From JAUWCW01 sp030609125 [NCBI: Candidatus Rokuibacteriota bacterium] (GTDB lineage Bacteria > JAUVQV01), in contig JAUWCW010000123.1 in NCBI GenBank assembly GCA_030609125.1, forward strand, positions 1 through 6,256: a stretch of DNA of 6,256 nt, in the 5' to 3' direction. Numbering within the stretch: the first letter of the stretch is position 1; each line of letters begins with the position of its first letter. The notes beneath the pieces were generated by a model that worked only from the letters and a program-made list of their open reading frames with translations, ran no database searches and was not told the DNA's origin. The position numbers and the translations under genes were made by a program. Shown here one piece after another: positions 5,081-6,256 of this stretch.

Positions 5081-6256
5081 GATCATCCCGTCGAGGTACG
5101 CGTCCGGGCCGTCAACGGCGTTCACGTCCAGGACGAACTCGGACCGGCCGGTCTTTTCCTGCAGGAGCTGCAGCCCGAGCGGGTAGTTGGCGAAGGTGCG
5201 CCAGCAGAGGGCATCCGAATCGCCTTCCCTGACGGCGAGGCTCATGAGTCGGTCCCGGGCGGCGGCGGTGAAGTCGAGGTCCATTCCGTGCTTTTCTTTG
5301 AAGGAGGCGCGAAAACGCTCGATCCCGTCGAGCTGCTCCTTGAGAAAGAGCACCGCCTCCTCCTCGTCGGCACCCTTTTCGATCATCCGCTCCACCGCCA
5401 GCTCGAGAAGGGACCCCTCGGGCCGAAAGCCGACCAGCTCCTCGAACTCATCCGCCCTGCGGACCAGCACCTGCGACATCTCCTGCCGCTCTCTCTCGGC
5501 CAGAACATCGAAGCGCTCCAGGCAGGCCGGATCGTCCGGGTTGGCGAGGAGTTTTTTCAGCTCCCCCTGGGGGTCGTCGACCATTCCGGGAGTGACGACG
5601 AGACGGCAGATGTCGGTGGACGGAAGCTTCTTCTCAAACTTGATCAGCGTCGACTCGATGACACTCGTCAGCCCCCTCGCCCCGGTCCGCTCCTTGTGCG
5701 CCAGGGCCGCCAGCTTTCTGAGCGCCTCGTCCTCGAAGTGTATGTCGATACCATAGGCCTTGAAATCCGCTTTCTTCCCCACCACCACCGGGCAGTTGGG
5801 ATTGCAGAGAATCTGGTAAAGGTCCTCCTCCCCAAGGGAGTCGAGGACCACGTTCACCGGAAGCCGCCCGACGAACTCGGACTCGAAGCCGTAGGAGAGG
5901 AGATCTTCGGCCTTCAGGCGCCTGAGATAGTAGGAAGAGGGGTGCTCCTCGGAGCCCTGTTCAGACCGGAAGCCGATTTCCGCGCTGGAGATCCTCTTCC
6001 GGACAATCTCATCCAGACCGTTGAAGGCCCCGCTCAGGATGAAGAGGATGTTGCGGGTGTTCACCGCTTTTTTCTCCCGCTTTCCCGTCCGCCGGTACTC
6101 CTCGAGGGCCTCCATCTGCGAGACGGCGTCGTGGGGGACCTTCATGTCCACCATCGTCTCCTCCATCGGCTTCAGCAGGCCCCTCTGCACCCCCGTGCGG
6201 GAGACGTCGGGACCCAGGGCGCTGGTGGAGGACGCGATCTTGTCGATCTCGTCGAT
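5060..6256 (-). CDS. ClpX-like AAA+ unfoldase with C-terminal extension (5' partial)
   Basis: The 5' end lies outside the window; 398 residues are visible and the reading frame is open at 6256. Residue numbers count from that edge. The fragment opens on the Walker B motif IDEIDKI (1-7). It continues with [11 protein letters not shown] (15-25), sensor-1 region ILFILSGAF (70-78), an IGF tripeptide (94-96) as in the ClpX loop that docks ClpP, the arginine-finger motif EFVGRLPV (127-134), and sensor 2 TGARGL (191-196). These identify a ClpX/HslU-clade ATPase that would unfold proteins as a hexamer, possibly for ClpP. Canonical ClpX has about 240 residues after Walker B; this protein has about 160 more. 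The extra part is a charged, probably helical stretch (about 230-322) followed by a region (323-384) resembling the small AAA+ domain at 168-229. The ClpX RKH loop is absent. It is probably a paralogue rather than housekeeping ClpX. The N-terminus, with any zinc-binding domain, Walker A and pore-1 loop, cannot be seen. The TAA stop overlaps the downstream J-protein start by one base. Confidence 0.9.
   Translation of the reverse strand: MDEIDKIASSTSALGPDVSRTGVQRGLLKPMEETMVDMKVPHDAVSQMEALEEYRRTGKREKKAVNTRNILFILSGAFNGLDEIVRKRISSAEIGFRSEQGSEEHPSSYYLRRLKAEDLLSYGFESEFVGRLPVNVVLDSLGEEDLYQILCNPNCPVVVGKKADFKAYGIDIHFEDEALRKLAALAHKERTGARGLTSVIESTLIKFEKKLPSTDICRLVVTPGMVDDPQGELKKLLANPDDPACLERFDVLAERERQEMSQVLVRRADEFEELVGFRPEGSLLELAVERMIEKGADEEEAVLFLKEQLDGIERFRASFKEKHGMDLDFTAAARDRLMSLAVREGDSDALCWRTFANYPLGLQLLQEKTGRSEFVLDVNAVDGPDAYLDGMIKEKYSG

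Noticed and set aside
4572-5186. Plus-strand open frame of 204 codons antisense to the J-protein, with Leu/Val-rich segments that resemble membrane helices
   Set aside because: The hydrophobic runs are the reverse complement of Lys/Glu-rich J-domain codons (AAG/GAG read as CTT/CTC). There is no independent coding evidence.
5060-6190. GTG at 6190 as the start of the ClpX-like gene
   Set aside because: The frame stays open to 6256, and the 22 residues before this GTG contain Walker B (IDEIDKI), so the gene clearly starts outside the window.
5060-6256. Assignment of the first gene as housekeeping clpX or hslU
   Set aside because: The long C-terminal extension, missing RKH loop and mixed ClpX/HslU motifs do not fit either standard protein; it also lies next to a dnaJ-like gene and not beside clpP or hslV as far as can be seen.

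Overview
The window is a GC-rich, fully coding stretch in which every gene I can support lies on the minus strand. Read 5'->3' on that strand, from position 6256 down to 1, the order is: a ClpX-like AAA+ unfoldase (5' end outside the window), a zinc-finger-less DnaJ/CbpA-type co-chaperone, the tRNA 2-thiouridylase MnmA, a membrane sensor histidine kinase of the ZraS/HydH type, and an NtrC-type sigma-54-activating response regulator (3' end outside the window). No RNA gene, mobile element, CRISPR array, terminator or non-coding stretch was seen.

The five genes are packed without any intergenic space. The first two junctions are TAATG and TGATG one-base overlaps. The MnmA-kinase junction overlaps by about 20 nt (50 nt if an earlier GTG is used), and the kinase-regulator junction by 17 nt. 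This argues for one polycistronic, translationally coupled message whose promoter lies upstream of the window. High G/C at third codon positions and a ZraS/NtrC-type two-component pair suggest a GC-rich deltaproteobacterial-like lineage (Desulfuromonadota/Geobacter-like or a relative). That is inference only; no rRNA or other strict marker is present.

The AAA+ and DnaJ-like proteins form a plausible protein-quality-control pair: a J-protein that delivers misfolded clients and a hexameric unfoldase that retains the IGF tripeptide ClpX uses to dock ClpP. MnmA makes the 2-thio group of mcm5s2U/mnm5s2U-type wobble uridines. The kinase has a periplasmic sensor with a His/Met/Arg-rich loop and would phosphorylate the adjacent sigma-54 activator. 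A stress-linked operon joining proteostasis, tRNA thiolation and envelope signalling is a reasonable hypothesis but is not shown by the sequence.

The most unusual object is the AAA+ protein. It has ClpX-like sensor and docking motifs, an HslU-like segment just after Walker B, no RKH loop, and a C-terminal extension of about 160-170 residues that appears to contain a second, degenerate copy of the AAA+ small domain.
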